A stretch of DNA of 44,563 nucleotides from Actinomycetales bacterium (GCA_018970205.1 JAGWWW010000011.1:1-44563), one strand, 5' to 3'. Shown: positions 18,126-26,207, counted from the first letter of the stretch. Notes: generated by a model not told the origin, from the letters alone. Numbers and translations are program-made.

Positions 18126-18316
18126 GGTGGACGGGTAGCTGGGCTCCAGCGTGGCTGGTCCGCACTTGTCGCGCGGCTGGGGCGAATCCAGAGCAGCAGG
18201 TGCCGGTTCCCCCAAGCACCGCAGTTGCCGTGTGCGCACAAGTTCCACCCGGGTCTGGCGAACGGTCCTGGCGCGCAGTCCCCGCACCGTCGTACCGGAT
18301 AATCGGAGCCTGCACG

Positions 18317-18389
18317 GCCCCCGTAGCTCAGCGGATAGAGCAAGAGCCTTCTAATCTCTTGGCCGCAGGTTCGATTCCTGCCGGGGGCG
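18317..18389 (+). tRNA. tRNA-Arg, anticodon TCT
   Basis: The 73-base cloverleaf has acceptor stem GCCCCCG/CGGGGGC (18317-18323 with 18382-18388), D arm GCTC..GAGC, anticodon loop CTTCTAA (anticodon TCT, reading AGA), a five-base variable loop, and T arm GCAGG-TTCGATT-CCTGC. The CCA end is not encoded (CCG follows). The anticodon stem has one C-T mismatch at the pair next to the loop (positions 31-39). A HigBA module lies just downstream. Confidence 0.93.
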
Positions 18390-18590
18390 CCGCTACAAGT
18401 TCCGTGACGTGACCCGGCCTTGACCCCGCGCTACCCTGATTCATCGGGGAAACTGCCACGGCTCACTTGCGCGCGAACGTCGTTTCGTAGGGGCGTACTG
18501 ATTCAAGGCCGCGCCGTCCACACTCGTCACGCGGATATCGGTTACCCACAGTCAAGCGCTCGCGACAAACATCCCAGCCGAAATCGCTCA

Positions 18591-18596
18591 TAGCAT
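18591..18596 (+). promoter_or_regulatory. -10 element of the higBA module
   Basis: TAGCAT lies 7 bases before the toxin ATG at 18604, with no ribosome-binding site, again suggesting a leaderless transcript. Confidence 0.4.
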
Positions 18597-18603
18597 CGAT
18601 GGC

Positions 18604-18936
18604 ATGTCTTGGGGTACACTCTCCGTTCGTGATGAAGTCCGTTGGTGGCTCGCAGCGCTGCCCGCTAGGGACCGCGGACACGCAAGAATGCACATCGACC
18701 GGCTTGGCGAACTGGGGCCAGCGCTCCATGCGCCGCACACACGGCACCTCGGGGGCAAACTTTGGGAATTGCGCTTCCGACTCTCAACCCACGACTGGCG
18801 TATCACCTACACGATTGCCTCCAACCGCAGGATCATCCTGCTGACCGTCTTCGCAAAAACTCGACAACGTGAAGATTCAGAAATTCGCCGCGCACGACTC
18901 GAGTTAAAGGGAACGCTGGGAGAAGAGCATGACTGA
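18604..18936 (+). CDS. higB: Type II toxin, RelE/HigB family (phage Gp49-like)
   Basis: The 110-residue basic protein has the RelE/HigB mRNA-interferase fold pattern: DEVRWWLAALPARDRG..MHIDRLGELGPAL, then HLGGKLWELRFRLSTHDWRITYTIASNRRIILLTVFAKTRQR. The last strand with its Lys/Arg cluster (FAKTRQREDSEIRRA) is the usual active-site region. Such toxins cleave mRNA on the ribosome. The toxin gene comes first, as is typical of higBA, and overlaps the antitoxin gene by 8 bases. Local G+C is lower than in neighbours, and the module sits 215 bases after tRNA-Arg, which suggests horizontal acquisition. ATG 18604 is the first in-frame start after a TAGCAT box. Confidence 0.88.
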   Translation: MSWGTLSVRDEVRWWLAALPARDRGHARMHIDRLGELGPALHAPHTRHLGGKLWELRFRLSTHDWRITYTIASNRRIILLTVFAKTRQREDSEIRRARLELKGTLGEEHD

Positions 18937-19243
18937 CACACCGGACAAGGTGAAGTTGCACGACTGGGAAACACTCAAGGCTCGGTGGGCTGGAAACCCT
19001 GAGTACGAGGCCGGCTACGCGGAAGCGAAACTCGCGTACGAACTCGGCGAACGGGTGCGTTCGCTGCGGCTGAAACGCGGCCTCACCCAGAAGCGGCTAG
19101 CCCAGCTCGCCGGCATGACCCAGCCGGCCATCGCCCGACTCGAGGCCGGCGGCACCACACCCACCCTGATGGTCTTGGACCGTCTCGCCAAGGCGCTCGG
19201 GATGGAGTTGAAGGTCGACTTCAAGCCGACCAAGGCCGCGTGA
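18929..19243 (+). CDS. higA: XRE-family antitoxin (HigA)
   Basis: The 104-residue DNA-binding protein has an N-terminal region (1-40) rich in charged residues and a Cro/C1-type helix-turn-helix: ELGERVRSLRLKRGLTQKRLAQLAGMTQPAIARLEAGGTTPTL, broken here by the turn, followed by MVLDRLAKALGMELKVDF. It should neutralise the HigB toxin and repress the shared promoter. It starts within the last codons of the toxin gene, and GGGAGAAG precedes the ATG. The stop lies four bases from the convergent CapA-like gene, with no terminator between. Confidence 0.92.
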   Translation: MTDTPDKVKLHDWETLKARWAGNPEYEAGYAEAKLAYELGERVRSLRLKRGLTQKRLAQLAGMTQPAIARLEAGGTTPTLMVLDRLAKALGMELKVDFKPTKAA

Positions 19244-19247
19244 TGCG

Positions 19248-20423
19248 CTAGCCGACCTTCCAGCCCGCCGGCGTTTTCAGGCCCGCGCAGTCGCCGCGCT
19301 GACGCAGGTCGCGTGCGACCTGCGCGATGCGCGCGCGGTCGGTCACAGGAGTGGGCTCACCTGAATTCAGCGTGTGCGTGGGCTTCCACCACGCGCGTAC
19401 GACCTGTCGGCCGCGCATCTTCACATGCAGCACGCCCGTGGACGCCCGGTCCAACCGGTCGTTCCAGAACCAGATGAAGTTGCCGAGGCTGTACGCGACC
19501 AGCGCACGCCCTTTCATCCCCATCCCCTGCTGGATGTGAGGGTGGGAGCCGATGACGAGATCCGCGCCTGCACCGACGAGGTCTGATGCCTTGGTGCGCT
19601 GCGACCGGCTCGGGCACTTTGTGTATTCCATGCCCCAATGCATGAACACCACGACGATGTCCGCCCGGCTGCGCCACTGCTTGACGGCCGACACCAGCGC
19701 GGCGTCCGAGCGCACAGTTGAGTTCACCCCGCCGCGGTTGCGGCCCGCGGCATAGTGCGCAGCGGTCCAATCCGGGATGTCCGTGGCGCCAAACACCGCG
19801 ATGCGTTGGCCCTTGACGCGCAGCACAACCGGAGCGTTTGCCTGCCCGAGATTTCGGCCGATACCGACAACCCACGGCGCTCCGCGGTCGCGGTGCTTGT
19901 CCACTGCTGAGAGCGTGTCGGCCAACCCGACTTTGCCGAAGTCGACGGCGTGGTTGTTGGCCATGGTCACCACATCCACGCCCGCTGAAGCCAGCGCATC
20001 GAGGCTGCTGGCCGGGGCACGGAAGTGATACACCTTCGGCGCCGGCGTGCCGCGCCCCGTGATGGCCGACTCGAAGTTCACCATCGACACATCCGCGGCG
20101 CTCATCAATGCCCTGACTCTGGCCAGACGGCGGTCCTTTGGAACGCGGAGCAGGCCCGCCACCTGCTCGGTGAAGTGCACGTCGCCGGCGAAAGCAAACT
20201 CAATCACCTGCGTGGCCTTGGCTGAGACCGGCGGCGCACACACGAACTGGCCGCCGACGAGTGTGAGCCCAAGCAGGCACGCGCCCCAGCGAGGAGCCTG
20301 AACGCCTGCAGGCACACTCCAAAGTCGGTTCCGTTGCAGTAGCCGCGAGGCTGCGCCCGCCCCGGCCCGGTGAACACGGCTCAACAACTCATCACGTCCT
20401 TCTCCGGGCAGACTCATGACCAC
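19248..20423 (-). CDS. CapA-family (poly-gamma-glutamate synthesis-type) metallophosphatase-like protein
   Basis: The 391-residue product has a long basic N-terminus, then one hydrophobic segment (about 46-66, ending SAKA) that should act as a signal or anchor. The CapA fold follows: GDVHF (80-84), VNFESAI (115-121), MANNHAVDFG (about 154-163), FGATDIPDW, VVVFMHWGMEY, LVIGSHPHIQQG and YSLGNFIW. These are the calcineurin-like metal-ligand motifs of CapA/PgsA. Family members are linked to polyglutamate capsules, but many act elsewhere in the envelope, and no capB/capC partner is present. GTG 20423 is chosen because TAGCGT lies 6 bases upstream; ATG 20417 is an alternative. It is divergent from the MFS gene. 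Confidence 0.9.
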   Translation of the reverse strand: MVMSLPGEGRDELLSRVHRAGAGAASRLLQRNRLWSVPAGVQAPRWGACLLGLTLVGGQFVCAPPVSAKATQVIEFAFAGDVHFTEQVAGLLRVPKDRRLARVRALMSAADVSMVNFESAITGRGTPAPKVYHFRAPASSLDALASAGVDVVTMANNHAVDFGKVGLADTLSAVDKHRDRGAPWVVGIGRNLGQANAPVVLRVKGQRIAVFGATDIPDWTAAHYAAGRNRGGVNSTVRSDAALVSAVKQWRSRADIVVVFMHWGMEYTKCPSRSQRTKASDLVGAGADLVIGSHPHIQQGMGMKGRALVAYSLGNFIWFWNDRLDRASTGVLHVKMRGRQVVRAWWKPTHTLNSGEPTPVTDRARIAQVARDLRQRGDCAGLKTPAGWKVG

Positions 20424-20429
20424 ACCATC

Positions 20430-20435
20430 ACGCTA
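20430..20435 (-). promoter_or_regulatory. -10 element of the CapA-like gene
   Basis: TAGCGT on the minus strand lies 6 bases before the GTG at 20423, which supports this start and a leaderless transcript. Confidence 0.4.
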
Positions 20436-20480
20436 GACCTTCGGGCGGCCGCAACCACGAAACCGCCTTGCACCGACACC

Positions 20481-20486
20481 TAGACT
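20481..20486 (+). promoter_or_regulatory. -10 element of the MFS gene
   Basis: TAGACT lies 7 bases before the GTG at 20494, with no Shine-Dalgarno. Confidence 0.45.
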
Positions 20487-20493
20487 GCCGTGC

Positions 20494-21750
20494 GTGCAGG
20501 TGGGCTCCGTCAGCGACTCCAACGCCGGTCAGCCCACGGTCACCCTTCAAACCCGCACCATCCGCACCCTCGCTGCCGCAGCCGTCTTCGCTGGCATCGG
20601 GACCGCGAGCACCACACCGGCCGGCTCGCTGCTCATCGCCGAGATCACCGGGACCGAGACCCTCGCCGGCCTCACGCAGACGTGCGGCCTCATCGGCGCG
20701 GCAGTCGCCGCCCTCGTGTTGGTCCGACTCACCGCCCGAGGCGGTCGCCGGCTCGCGCTGCGCACGGGCTACGCCGTGGGGCTGGCGGGCACCGCACTGG
20801 CTGTGTGGGCGGGCGTGCACCGCAGCGCAGCCGGCCTGCTGTTCGCCGCATTCCTGGTCGGCTGGACGGTTGCCGCGAGCCTGCAGGCGCGCTTTGCTGC
20901 CGTCGACCTCGCTGATGCGGCGACCCGCGCGCGCAGCCTGTCCTTCGTCGTGTGGGGCTCCACCGTCGGCGCAGTGCTCGGCCCGAACCTGCTCCAACCC
21001 TCCGGAAAGTTCGCGCGCGCACTGCACATGCCCGCCCTGACAGGGCCGTATCTCATCGCGGCTCTCAGCATCGCCCTCGCCGGGCTCACACTCACACTCT
21101 TCCTGCGCCCCGATCCTTATCTGCACGCTGCGGCACTCAACGGCACCAGCCTGTCGCTGCAGCCGCGACCGCGGCTGCGCGACGGCCTGCGCCTGGTCTC
21201 CGGCAACGCCGACGCGACCCTCGGCCTTGCTGCCGTGGTCATCGGCCACGTGGCGATGGTCTCCATCATGGTGATGACCCCGGTCCACATGAAGCATGTG
21301 GACGTCAGCCTCACCGTCATCGGCCTGGTCATCAGCGTTCACGTCGCGGGGATGTACGCGTTCTCCCCGATCGTCGGCTCGCTGGCCGACCGGTTGGGGC
21401 GGCGTCGCGTCATCGCCGCCGGTGCCGCCACGCTGATCACCGCCGCCGTCGTCGCCGGGTCTGCGCCCGGAGACTCATCGCTACAACTCGGACTGGGTCT
21501 GTTGCTGCTCGGCCTGGGATGGTCGATGACGCTGGTGGGTGGCTCGACACTGCTCGCGGACTCCACCGATCCCGCGCACAAGACGACTGTGCAGGGCAGC
21601 TCTGATCTGATGATGAGCGCGGCCGGGGCGGTCGGCGGCGCGCTCGCCGGAGTGGTGATCGCCGAGTTCAACTACGCGGTGTTGTGCGCGAGTGTGGTGC
21701 CGCTGCTGATTCTGCTGCTGCTCCGGTCGGTGCGGCGGACTGCGGCCTGA
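20494..21750 (+). CDS. Major facilitator superfamily transporter
   Basis: This 418-residue membrane protein has about 12 predicted helices in two six-helix halves, split by the loop near residue 215 (PRPRLRDGLRLVSGNADATLGLA). The MFS A-motif-like loop appears in each half (LTARGGRRLALRTGYA after helix 2, and GSLADRLGRRRVIAAGAA after helix 8). It probably exports drugs or metabolites; the substrate cannot be predicted. GTG 20494 follows a TAGACT box by 7 bases. The gene is divergent from the CapA-like gene, with 70 bases between the start codons, so the two promoters are back to back. Confidence 0.88.
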   Translation: MQVGSVSDSNAGQPTVTLQTRTIRTLAAAAVFAGIGTASTTPAGSLLIAEITGTETLAGLTQTCGLIGAAVAALVLVRLTARGGRRLALRTGYAVGLAGTALAVWAGVHRSAAGLLFAAFLVGWTVAASLQARFAAVDLADAATRARSLSFVVWGSTVGAVLGPNLLQPSGKFARALHMPALTGPYLIAALSIALAGLTLTLFLRPDPYLHAAALNGTSLSLQPRPRLRDGLRLVSGNADATLGLAAVVIGHVAMVSIMVMTPVHMKHVDVSLTVIGLVISVHVAGMYAFSPIVGSLADRLGRRRVIAAGAATLITAAVVAGSAPGDSSLQLGLGLLLLGLGWSMTLVGGSTLLADSTDPAHKTTVQGSSDLMMSAAGAVGGALAGVVIAEFNYAVLCASVVPLLILLLLRSVRRTAA

Positions 21751-21865
21751 CCCTCTGCGAGAACTCGGATGACTCGATAGCGGCTGTGCGCCTGCATCCT
21801 GATGCTTCAGGCGGGTCAAACCTGCCTGATGTCGGACATCTTCACGGCGACACCGCAGAACGGCA

Positions 21866-21928
21866 GCACGAAGACCGAACCACGAAGCACGAAGACCGAA
21901 CCACGAAGCACGAAGCACGCACCACGAA
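21866..21928. repeat. Three-copy 21-bp tandem repeat
   Basis: Copies at 21866-21886 and 21887-21907 are identical and begin GCACGAAGACCGAACC. The copy at 21908-21928 differs at a few positions. The phase is a multiple of three, but both strands stay open only because the repeat lacks stops. Confidence 0.9.
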
Positions 21929-22035
21929 ACACCAGCCTGCCCATCTACCCCGCAGCACTCGGCATGCGGACACTTCACCTCGAGCGCACCGGAAGTGGGC
22001 GCACAAGATCCTCGCGCCGACATAGCGTCGTCTCA

Positions 22036-22049
22036 GCGCCTTCGGGCGC
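22036..22049 (+). other. UUCG-tetraloop hairpin in the 5' leader
   Basis: GCGCC-TTCG-GGCGC forms a five-pair stem with the very stable UUCG loop. It ends about 19 bases before the GTG at 22069 and just before the GGGAGGGAGGG ribosome site. Confidence 0.5.
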
Positions 22050-22068
22050 GGTCGGGAGGGAGGGACGC

Positions 22069-22743
22069 GTGATCGGACAGTCACTTCCCGCGGTACTCAT
22101 CGTCCTCGTGTTGGCGCTCTGGCCGCTCGCGCTCCCTCCTGAACGGCGAGGCCGCATCTGGCGTCGCGAGGGGTTGATTTGGTTCACCGCAGTCGGCGGA
22201 TTTGTGGCGCTTTTCATCATCGGCGAGACTTTCACCGACCCCGGCGGACTACAGGCAGCAGCCATGGTGTCTATGTGGGTGGTGCCCGCGGCGTTCCTGT
22301 CCTGGCTTGCGGTGGCCCGCCCGGGGGAGGCGGCCGTCACCTTGACATCCGTCTGCGCGCTGACAACCGCCTTCAACGTCTGGGCCATCGCCGCGGGCAC
22401 ACGCTGGTGGGAGTTCGAGAACGAGCACGGGCCTATCACCGCCATCGCCACCTTCGCGTCGACCATCCCGCTGGGATTCCTCGCCCTACGCCGGCCGTGG
22501 ATCGCCGGTTGGCTGCTCATCGGCACCGCACTGGTTCCGGAAGTGCTCGTGTTCGCACGCAACCCAGAGCGAGGCGCATCCTCGCTGGGGTTCCTGACAT
22601 CCCCGGCCCTGGTGACGGGGGTTCTGTTCATCCTTTCCGCCTACGCCGAGCGCGGCAAGCCGACCGGGGTGACCGGTATGGGTGGCACGCGACCCCCGCA
22701 GGAATACCCCGACCTGCCCGGAAGCACGGGCAAAGCCGCTTAA
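22069..22743 (+). CDS. Polytopic membrane protein, unknown function
   Basis: The 224-residue protein has seven likely transmembrane helices: an N-terminal one (about 4-22), then FTAVGGFVALFIIGE, AAMVSMWVVPAAFLSWLAVA, VTLTSVCALTTAFNVWAIA, ITAIATFASTIPLGFLAL, WIAGWLLIGTALVPEVLVF and LVTGVLFILSAYA. The soluble C-terminal tail ends in Gly/Pro-rich sequence. GTG 22069 is set by a GGGAGGGAGGG purine run 5 bases upstream. The stop is nine bases before the NRAMP-type gene. No family is recognised. Confidence 0.72.
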   Translation: MIGQSLPAVLIVLVLALWPLALPPERRGRIWRREGLIWFTAVGGFVALFIIGETFTDPGGLQAAAMVSMWVVPAAFLSWLAVARPGEAAVTLTSVCALTTAFNVWAIAAGTRWWEFENEHGPITAIATFASTIPLGFLALRRPWIAGWLLIGTALVPEVLVFARNPERGASSLGFLTSPALVTGVLFILSAYAERGKPTGVTGMGGTRPPQEYPDLPGSTGKAA

Positions 22744-22746
22744 GTT
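22741..22746 (+). promoter_or_regulatory. Possible -10 element of the NRAMP-type gene
   Basis: TAAGTT, overlapping the upstream gene's stop codon, lies 6 bases before the GTG at 22753. Confidence 0.3.
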
Positions 22747-22752
22747 CGCTGT

Positions 22753-24162
22753 GTGCAGGACGAAACCCCCGACAGCGAGCCAGATGCCCCTGACGCCGCA
22801 GCCGCCGTCGTCGCCGCGGGCGAGCAGCCCTCGCGTCCCGCCCCCGACCCCGAGTCGGGCACGTCGGGCGAGGCGCCTCGGCAACCCCGGTCGCATCGGC
22901 ACCGTGTTCGCGCCCACCCTCGCTGGCTGCGCCTGCTCGGCCCTGGCTTGGTCACCGGCGCCGCCGACGACGACCCCTCGGGCATCGCGACTTACTCGCA
23001 GGCCGGTGCGGCCTTCGGTTACGCCCAACTGTGGACACTCACCCTGTGCCTGCCGCTGATGACAGCGGTGCAGGAGGCCGCAGCGCGCATCGGCAGCGTA
23101 ACCGGCCAGGGCCTCGCCCGGGTCACGGCGCAGCGGTTTCCCCGCCGGGTGCTCCTCACGGTCGTCCTGCTCGTCGCCGGCGCGAACACGCTCAACATCG
23201 GTGCGGACATCGCCGCGGTCGGGGCGTCCCTGAACCTGCTCGTCCCGCTCCCCGTCCCAGTGCTCTCGGCGGCATTCACCGCAGTGATGCTCGCGCTCAT
23301 CGTCTTCATCCCCTACCACCAGTACGCCCGGCTGTTGAAGATCTTTGCCCTCGCGCTGCTCGCCTATGTCGTCACAGCGCTGCTGGTCGCGGAGCCGTGG
23401 GCGCAAATCGCCCGCGCCACGTTGGTGCCTCAATTGCAGTGGAGCCGCGACTACTGGTACGTCATCGTCGGCATCCTCGGCACCACCATCAGCCCCTACA
23501 TGTTCTTCTGGCAGACATCGGAGGAGGTCGAGGAGCAGCAGGCCTCAGACCTACGCCACGACGCGCGCCGCACCCTGCGCGACATCCGCACCGACACAGC
23601 GGTCGGCATGCTCGTCTCACAGGTGGGCAGCTGGTTCATGATGGTGACCACGGGCACAGTCCTGCACGCCAACGGGGTGACGACCATCGGCACGGCAGCC
23701 GACGCCGCTCGGGCCTTGGAGCCGCTGGTGGCCGGCTCCCCGCACGCTGGGCAGATTGCTCAAGCAGTGTTCGCCGTCGGCGTCGTCGGGATGGGCCTGC
23801 TCGGCATCCCTGTGCTCGCCGGCTCGGCGTCGTACGCCGTGAGCGAGGTGTTCGGCTGGCCTGAAGGGCTGGCGCGCAAGGCTCGCGATGCCCGCGGCTT
23901 CTACGCCGTGATCGCCGCGGCCACGCTCATCGGCCTGCTGCTCACAGTTGCTGGGTTGGACCCGATCACCTCACTGGTGCTCGCGGCCGTGGTCAACGGG
24001 TTCGTGGCTGTGCCGTTAGTGCTGTTGCTACTGCGCATCTCAAGCGACCGGAACATCATGGGCGAGCACGCCAGCGGCCGCCTCTCCAGGACGATGCTGG
24101 CATTGGCGTTCGCGGTGATGGCGGCCTGCGCTCTGACGCTGTTGGTCTCGATGGTGAGGTGA
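22753..24162 (+). CDS. NRAMP-superfamily divalent metal transporter with non-canonical metal site
   Basis: The 469-residue protein has an acidic, Pro-rich cytoplasmic N-terminus (1-56), then about 11 helices. The first helix carries GLVTGAADDDPSGIATYSQ, and helix 6 carries GTTISPYMFFWQTSEEVEEQ. Canonical NRAMP Mn/Fe transporters have DPGN in helix 1 and MPH in helix 6. Here the aspartate (Asp74) and proline remain, but the asparagine is replaced by Gly77 and the methionine-proline-histidine by Ser247-Pro-Tyr249. That pattern is closer to NRAMP-related proteins (NRMT type, for which Mg transport is known) than to Mn/Fe carriers, so the substrate is uncertain. GTG 22753 is preceded by TAAGTT. 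It may be co-transcribed with the upstream membrane protein. Confidence 0.85.
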   Translation: MQDETPDSEPDAPDAAAAVVAAGEQPSRPAPDPESGTSGEAPRQPRSHRHRVRAHPRWLRLLGPGLVTGAADDDPSGIATYSQAGAAFGYAQLWTLTLCLPLMTAVQEAAARIGSVTGQGLARVTAQRFPRRVLLTVVLLVAGANTLNIGADIAAVGASLNLLVPLPVPVLSAAFTAVMLALIVFIPYHQYARLLKIFALALLAYVVTALLVAEPWAQIARATLVPQLQWSRDYWYVIVGILGTTISPYMFFWQTSEEVEEQQASDLRHDARRTLRDIRTDTAVGMLVSQVGSWFMMVTTGTVLHANGVTTIGTAADAARALEPLVAGSPHAGQIAQAVFAVGVVGMGLLGIPVLAGSASYAVSEVFGWPEGLARKARDARGFYAVIAAATLIGLLLTVAGLDPITSLVLAAVVNGFVAVPLVLLLLRISSDRNIMGEHASGRLSRTMLALAFAVMAACALTLLVSMVR

Positions 24163-24181
24163 GCATCGCCCGTTCGGCGCT

Positions 24182-24208
24182 GTGGCCGGCCCGCTGCGCT
24201 GCGGCCAC
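24182..24208. terminator. Possible bidirectional hairpin between convergent genes
   Basis: GTGGCCG and CGGCCAC form a 7-bp stem with a 13-base loop in the 172-base convergent gap. No T-run is present. Confidence 0.3.
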
Positions 24209-24334
24209 GCCCCCACCCTCAGCCGCAGCAGCGCGCCTGAGACGGGCGCGCATGCGCAGCAAACCCGCCCGCGAATCAAATCCGCGAATCTCGCGCGCAG
24301 GTCAATCCCGCCGCGGCTCAACCGCCGAACCCCC

Positions 24335-25219
24335 TCAGTGGTGGATGACCTCGCCGATGAACGCGCCGCCGGGCTCGAGTTGCACGGCGCAGTGCCTGAC
24401 CCAGTCAAGGCGCAGGTCACAGGTCGCGACGTCGTCGTGCAGTGGTCCGCCGAGGGTGCCTCCCATGGCCAGGTTCACAATCGCGTAGAAGGGCTGGTTG
24501 AACACCCATTCGTGCCCGTCGATGTCCGCCGGCGTCACGCGGTGGTAGGCACGTCCGTCGAAGAACCAGGTGATGCTGTCGGGAAGCCACAAGACGCCGT
24601 ACGTGTGGAAGTCCTCTGACAACGCCGCGCTGTGCTCGATCTTCTTCGTGACACCGGCATCGGCGCTGTAGCCGGGGCCGTGGATGGTGCCGAGCAGGTG
24701 GTTCGGCTCCTGCCCGACAGCCTCCAGCACGTCGATTTCGCCGCACTGCGGCCACGGCGTGCCGGTGAGCAGGCTGTCGCCGAGCAACCAGAACGCCGAC
24801 CACGAGCCGAGGTCTGTCGGAGGCTTCATGCGCGCCTCGATGAGGCCGTAGTGGAAGGAGACCCGGCCCGCGGTGGTGATCTTGCCGGAGACGTACGCCC
24901 AATCCGGGCGGTCCTGCCAGCCAGCGGGGCCGTTGCTGTCGTCGGTGCGGGCGGCGGTGATGACGAGCGCGCCGTGGGGCGAACCGTCTAACGCGATGGC
25001 GTCGTCGACGTAGTACTCCGACTCATCGTTGCCCCAGCCCACACCCGGGCCGTCAGCCCCGTCGCCGATGTCCGGCTGCCACTGGAAGGGTCCGCCCCCG
25101 GAGCGCCCGTCTGTGTAGGCCACCATGGCCGCCGGCCCGGCGGGGCCGAGGAAGTCCTCCTGCCACAGCACCTTGGTGGTGAACTGCCCGGTCGTCTCGA
25201 GCATCTCGTCCTGAACCAT
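24335..25219 (-). CDS. GH16 glycoside hydrolase (beta-1,3/1,4-glucanase type), no signal peptide
   Basis: The 294-residue protein has a GH16 jelly roll with the catalytic motif GEIDVLE (Glu161 nucleophile, Asp163, Glu166 acid/base). Before it come GLIEARMKPPTDLGSWSAFWLLGD, split at Pro-Pro, and PWPQCGEIDVLEAVG. TIHGPGYSADAG, EDFHTYGVLWLPDSITWFFDG and FYAIVNLAMGG follow. This is the laminarinase/lichenase pattern. ATG 25219 is chosen because AGGAGG lies 5 bases upstream; the ATG five codons earlier has no site. No signal peptide is visible at either start, which is unusual for GH16. It starts 24 bases after the sugar-kinase stop, so the two probably form an operon. The precise glucan specificity is unknown. 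Confidence 0.9.
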   Translation of the reverse strand: MVQDEMLETTGQFTTKVLWQEDFLGPAGPAAMVAYTDGRSGGGPFQWQPDIGDGADGPGVGWGNDESEYYVDDAIALDGSPHGALVITAARTDDSNGPAGWQDRPDWAYVSGKITTAGRVSFHYGLIEARMKPPTDLGSWSAFWLLGDSLLTGTPWPQCGEIDVLEAVGQEPNHLLGTIHGPGYSADAGVTKKIEHSAALSEDFHTYGVLWLPDSITWFFDGRAYHRVTPADIDGHEWVFNQPFYAIVNLAMGGTLGGPLHDDVATCDLRLDWVRHCAVQLEPGGAFIGEVIHH

Positions 25220-25243
25220 CGCGTCCTCCTGCATCGTCGCGGC

Positions 25244-26158
25244 TCAATCCTCGCGCAGGTCCGCAGCCGTGGGCACCTGTGCCCCCGTGTGGCCGCACGT
25301 CCACGCCGCGGCGCGGACCGCGTACCTCGCTGCCGCGACCACCGACGCACGGTCGGCCAGTTCTGCGCGGCCATGCCCCGCGCTGAGCCAACTCGCCAGC
25401 CACGCGGCCCCGAAGACGTCCCCGGCGCCAATCGTGTCGACCACAGCGACCGGCTGGGCGGGGATGTGCTCCTCGAACCCCTCGCCGAGCGCCCATACCC
25501 CGGCTGACCCCTCGGTCAGCAGGATGAGCGCGCCGCAGGAGCGGTGCAGGCCGCGCGCGGCAGCCAGCGTGTCCACTCCCGGGCAGAGATAGGCAAGGTC
25601 CTCTGCGCTGACCTTGACCACGTCGGCGCGAGCAGCGACATGTCGCACTGCCTCGCAGTAACGCATCCGGTCGCTGATGATGCTCGGCCGGCAGTTCGGG
25701 TCAAGGAAGAGCAGGGTCTGCAGGTCAAGGGAGTCGACGATCCAGGTCGCCGCCTCCGCCAACGGCTGCAGCACCAATGCCAACGTGCCCACATGGACTG
25801 CGCGCGGCGGCTGCCCCGGCCAGGCTTGGCGCGCGGCTTCGAGCGTCACTGCCGCGCAGGCTGACCCGGCGCGTTCGAAGCGGTAATTCGCGGACCCGCC
25901 TGCGTCGAGGAACGCATAGGCGATGCCGGTGGGGTGGCTGCTGCGCGGCAGCAGCAGGCTGACTCCGGCTGCAGCCAACCGCTCGGCCAGCAGGTCCCCG
26001 AGGTCGTCGGTCGAGATGCCGCCGATGAAGCCGGTGCGGTGGCCCAGTGACGCCAGCGCCCGGGCGGCGTTGTACGGCCCGCCGCCGGCCACGTCGCGGA
26101 CGGCGCCGGAGGCGTCGCTGATGCGGTCGATGAGCGCCTCACCGACGACAACGACCAT
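25244..26158 (-). CDS. PfkB-family carbohydrate kinase (fructokinase-like)
   Basis: The 304-residue kinase phosphorylates a sugar or sugar derivative with ATP. It has the N-terminal sugar-binding GGGPYNAARALASLG (25-39) and the C-terminal PfkB signature DTIGAGDVFGAAW (241-253), with Asp247 as the catalytic base. The opening MVVVVGEALIDRI is typical of fructokinases and related sugar kinases. ATG 26156-26158 has GGAGG about 9 bases upstream. The GH16 gene follows 24 bases after the stop. Fructose is the default guess, but the neighbour suggests a glucan-derived sugar; this is inference. Confidence 0.9.
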   Translation of the reverse strand: MVVVVGEALIDRISDASGAVRDVAGGGPYNAARALASLGHRTGFIGGISTDDLGDLLAERLAAAGVSLLLPRSSHPTGIAYAFLDAGGSANYRFERAGSACAAVTLEAARQAWPGQPPRAVHVGTLALVLQPLAEAATWIVDSLDLQTLLFLDPNCRPSIISDRMRYCEAVRHVAARADVVKVSAEDLAYLCPGVDTLAAARGLHRSCGALILLTEGSAGVWALGEGFEEHIPAQPVAVVDTIGAGDVFGAAWLASWLSAGHGRAELADRASVVAAARYAVRAAAWTCGHTGAQVPTAADLRED

Positions 26159-26207
26159 CAGCGCCCACCTCCGCGGCTCTCGTCCTGCGGCGAAGGGTAT
26201 CCATCCG

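Larger units (their letters stand above)
21751..22068. other. Intergenic leader with tandem repeats
   Basis: This 318-base gap contains a three-copy 21-bp tandem repeat (21866-21928) and a UUCG-capped hairpin (22036-22049) close to the next start. A frame in phase with the downstream gene runs across it, but it encodes low-complexity Thr/Lys/Pro/Arg sequence and is judged non-coding. Confidence 0.6.

Noticed and set aside
18343-18370. C-T mismatch in the anticodon stem of tRNA-Arg as evidence of a pseudo-tRNA
   Set aside because: All other stems pair perfectly and the loop is canonical. I recall a similar U39 in other actinobacterial tRNA-Arg(TCT) genes, so it is probably normal.
21802-22068. 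N-terminal extension of the membrane protein through the 21-bp repeats
   Set aside because: It would add low-complexity Thr/Lys/Pro/Arg sequence before a good Shine-Dalgarno and GTG start, and both strands are open there only because the repeat lacks stops.
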